Assembly (NCBI GenBank): GCA_946497585.1 | Contig: CAMMLF010000117.1 | Location: 1 to 5,209 of the forward strand | Length of the DNA: 5,209 bases | Source: an uncultured Clostridium sp. | GTDB taxonomy: Bacteria; Bacillota; Clostridia; TANB77; CAG-508 | Direction of reading: 5' to 3' | Shown here: piece by piece, positions 5,157 through 5,209 of the stretch | Position numbering within the stretch: position 1 is the stretch's first letter | How the letters are laid out: every line of letters begins with the position of its first letter | Notes under the pieces: model-generated | Databases searched by the model: none | What the model was told of the DNA's origin: nothing | What the model saw: the letters and a program-made list of their open reading frames with translations, nothing else | Translations under genes and position numbers: made by a program

Positions 5157-5209
5157 TTAATAATATTTGATAACAAATGTTGTTTGCTTTCCCTTTTTAG
5201 AATCAACTT
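5157..5209 (-). CDS. C-terminal tail of a probable histidine-kinase-type ATPase domain (partial)
   Basis: A minus-strand frame enters from the right edge and ends at TAA (5159-5157), giving 16 complete residues, VDSKKGKQTTFVIKYY. The pattern V-x-S-x-x-G-K-x-T-T-F-x-I closely follows the last beta-strand region of HATPase domains, where sensor kinases typically end with sequences like V.S..GKGTTF.I. A second two-component kinase therefore probably lies just outside the window in the same direction. The visible stretch is too short for certainty. A competing minus frame is open from 5209 to 5141 but shows no such pattern. Confidence 0.45.
   Translation of the reverse strand, partial: VDSKKGKQTTFVIKYY

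Noticed and set aside
1..5209. tRNA, rRNA, CRISPR array, insertion sequence or long repeats
   Set aside because: No cloverleaf, no spaced repeat series, no transposase motifs and no terminal inverted repeats were found. The A- and T-runs are ordinary for such AT-rich DNA.

Overview
The window is very AT-rich. It uses AGA arginine codons, TGG for tryptophan and TGA as a real stop, and it has strong AAGGAGG-type ribosome binding sites plus TTG and GTG starts. This fits a low-G+C Firmicutes-like bacterium (Bacilli or Clostridia class, standard genetic code). No species can be named from the sequence alone.

Almost all of the window is one minus-strand module, read from about 4890 down to 121: an OmpR/PhoB-type response regulator (4842-4171), a membrane sensor histidine kinase (4183-2993), an ABC transporter ATPase (2924-2058), a large ABC-2-type permease with a roughly 200-residue acidic outer domain (2056-695), and a small six-helix permease without that domain (762-121). 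The regulator and kinase overlap by 13 nt. The ATPase and large permease are 1 nt apart. The two permeases overlap by 68 nt. The only internal gap of any size, about 68 nt between kinase and ATPase, holds a second promoter. The organisation (two-component system plus one ATPase and two permeases) resembles peptide-antibiotic sensing and export or immunity modules, but the substrate cannot be read from the sequence.

The most interesting regulatory signal is a shared composite promoter. Upstream of both the regulator and the ATPase there is a TTGACT box exactly 9 nt before a TATAAT, with a second copy (perfect or degraded) 11 bp further upstream. That is the layout expected for an OmpR/PhoB-family regulator binding tandem sites in place of a normal -35 box. 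It suggests that the regulator activates both its own operon and the transporter operon.

Left edge (3-86): the C-terminal end of a convergent plus-strand gene, followed by an AT-rich hairpin that could terminate both strands. Right edge: a short minus-strand transcription unit with an extended -10 (5120-5112), an unrecognised 46-codon four-cysteine ORF (5106-4966) and a clear intrinsic terminator (4953-4926). Before it, at the very edge (5209-5157), lies a tail resembling the C-terminus of another histidine-kinase-type ATPase domain. No RNA genes, insertion sequences, CRISPR arrays or long repeats were seen.
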